From NCBI GenBank assembly GCA_029246285.1, contig JAQWNW010000022.1, positions 62,001 through 126,000 of the forward strand: a stretch of DNA of 64,000 nucleotides. Direction: 5' to 3'. The stretch comes from Paracoccaceae bacterium. GTDB taxonomy: Bacteria > Pseudomonadota > Alphaproteobacteria > Rhodobacterales > Rhodobacteraceae. Both the position numbers and the translations under genes were made by a program. Below, piece after piece: positions 63,419 to 64,000 of this stretch. A model generated the notes under the pieces. That model was given only the letters and a program-made list of their open reading frames with translations, had not been told where the DNA came from and searched no databases. The first letter of the stretch is position 1, and the number at the start of each line of letters is the position of its first letter.

Positions 63419-64000
63419 GCTTCCTTCAACTACACACAAGAAACTTGGCCTTGTTATCGATTTGGACACCTGCGTTGGTTGTCATGCTTGCGTAATAAAT
63501 TGTAAAGAGTGGAACACATCGCATTATGGGGCTCCATTATCGGATATCGAAGCCTATGGGGAAAATCCAGTTGGAACTTTTTTAAATAGAATACATACCT
63601 ATGAAGTAACTCCAGTACAGGGTTTAACTCAGACTGTGCATTTTCCTAAGTCATGTTTGCATTGTGAAGACGCTCCATGTGTTACGGTTTGCCCAACTGG
63701 AGCAAGTTATAAGAGAAGTGAAGACGGGATTGTTTTGGTAAATGAGGATGATTGCATTGGGTGTGGATTGTGCGCCTGGGCATGTCCCTATGGCGCTCGC
63801 GAGATGGATGCAGCTGAGGGAGTTATGAAAAAATGTACGCTTTGCGTAGATCGGATATATAATGAAAATATACCTGAAGAAGATAGAGAGCCAGCATGTG
63901 TTAGGACTTGTCCAGCTAACGCAAGACATTTTGGGGATTTTTCGGATCCAGATAGTAATGTCAGCAAGCTTAGTAAAGAGCGTGGTGGTATAGATCTAAT
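63411..64000 (+). CDS. soeB: Sulfite dehydrogenase iron-sulfur subunit (SoeB), 3' truncated by the window
   Basis: A DmsB-like electron-transfer subunit with four ferredoxin-type clusters: CVGCHACVINCK, CLHCEDAPCVTVCPTG, CIGCGLCAWACPYG and CTLCVDRIYN followed by CVRTCPANARHFGD. The start is a TTG at 63411 with GGAGAAG at 6 bases; an ATG at 63396 is in frame but has no ribosome binding site. The TTG choice gives the N-terminus LPSTTHKKLGLVIDLDTC, as in roseobacter SoeB. It overlaps soeA by 8 bases. The frame is open to the end of the window; soeC should follow. Confidence 0.9.
   Translation, partial: MTELPSTTHKKLGLVIDLDTCVGCHACVINCKEWNTSHYGAPLSDIEAYGENPVGTFLNRIHTYEVTPVQGLTQTVHFPKSCLHCEDAPCVTVCPTGASYKRSEDGIVLVNEDDCIGCGLCAWACPYGAREMDAAEGVMKKCTLCVDRIYNENIPEEDREPACVRTCPANARHFGDFSDPDSNVSKLSKERGGIDL

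Overview
The window is dense, AT-rich bacterial chromosome: about 50 genes, short intergenic gaps (the longest are just over 200 bases; none exceeds 300), and no rRNA, tRNA, insertion sequence, prophage or CRISPR array that I could recognise. Gene content and order point to an alphaproteobacterium of the Rhodobacterales/roseobacter type with low G+C, most likely a pelagic marine lineage. Supporting this are an NDUFA9-like gene beside uppP, the GST-queG-SDR block, hemC/hemE/hemF, mce with DUF1467, an RpoE-ChrR pair, mdh-sucCD-sucAB-lpd, and tpa-xsc-pta-soeAB. The assignment rests on recalled synteny and family knowledge, not on a database search.

Layout. 1-5.2 kb: the 5' end of an ornithine cyclodeaminase-family gene, a C-terminally short dnaE2 with a LexA-type box, an NDUFA9-like gene and uppP. 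5.3-11.3 kb: gltD-gltB (glutamate synthase). 11.4-14 kb: GST, queG and an SDR epimerase, translationally coupled. 14-18 kb: a small membrane protein, two L,D-transpeptidases flanking a CAP lipoprotein, rlmN and an IalB-like protein. 18-23.5 kb: nitrogen scavenging, with an asparaginase and a ureide cluster (PuuE-UraD fusion, ureidoglycine aminohydrolase, ureidoglycolate lyase, FAD oxidase). 23.5-26.5 kb: hemC, hemE, hemF. 26.6-31.4 kb: a DMT exporter, nitroreductase, DUF1467, mce and topA. 31.5-33.5 kb: an aromatic hydroxylase and extradiol dioxygenase-like pair. 33.5-39.5 kb: chrR-rpoE and a divergent five-gene oxidative-stress operon, with two back-to-back ECF promoters between them. 39.5-49.7 kb: a GntR/FCD regulator next to lpd, a glyoxalase-like gene, sucB, sucA, sucD, sucC and mdh. 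49.9-56 kb: ygfZ, an inositol monophosphatase, uvrD with a LexA-type box, a TSUP permease, DUF983 and a Nudix hydrolase. 56.2-64 kb: tpa-xsc-pta-soeA-soeB (soeB runs off the end).

How the genes work together. The taurine operon can take taurine to sulfoacetaldehyde, then to acetyl phosphate plus sulfite, acetyl-CoA, and finally sulfite to sulfate. The carbon enters the TCA cycle, whose 2-oxoglutarate-to-oxaloacetate genes are also present. The ureide and asparaginase genes release ammonia, urea and glyoxylate, and gltBD can assimilate the ammonia. Three regulatory circuits can be read from the DNA. One is a perfect palindrome (ATTTGTGATCACAAAT) in two copies upstream of sucC, with its core in two copies upstream of the adjacent gntR. 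The second is divergent RpoE promoters (TGATCC-N18-TAAAC and TGATCT-N18-TAAGA). The third is GTTC-N7-GTTC type SOS boxes before uvrD and dnaE2. I regard the GntR/succinyl-CoA pathway circuit as the most interesting lead. I found no clear candidate for a wholly new system.
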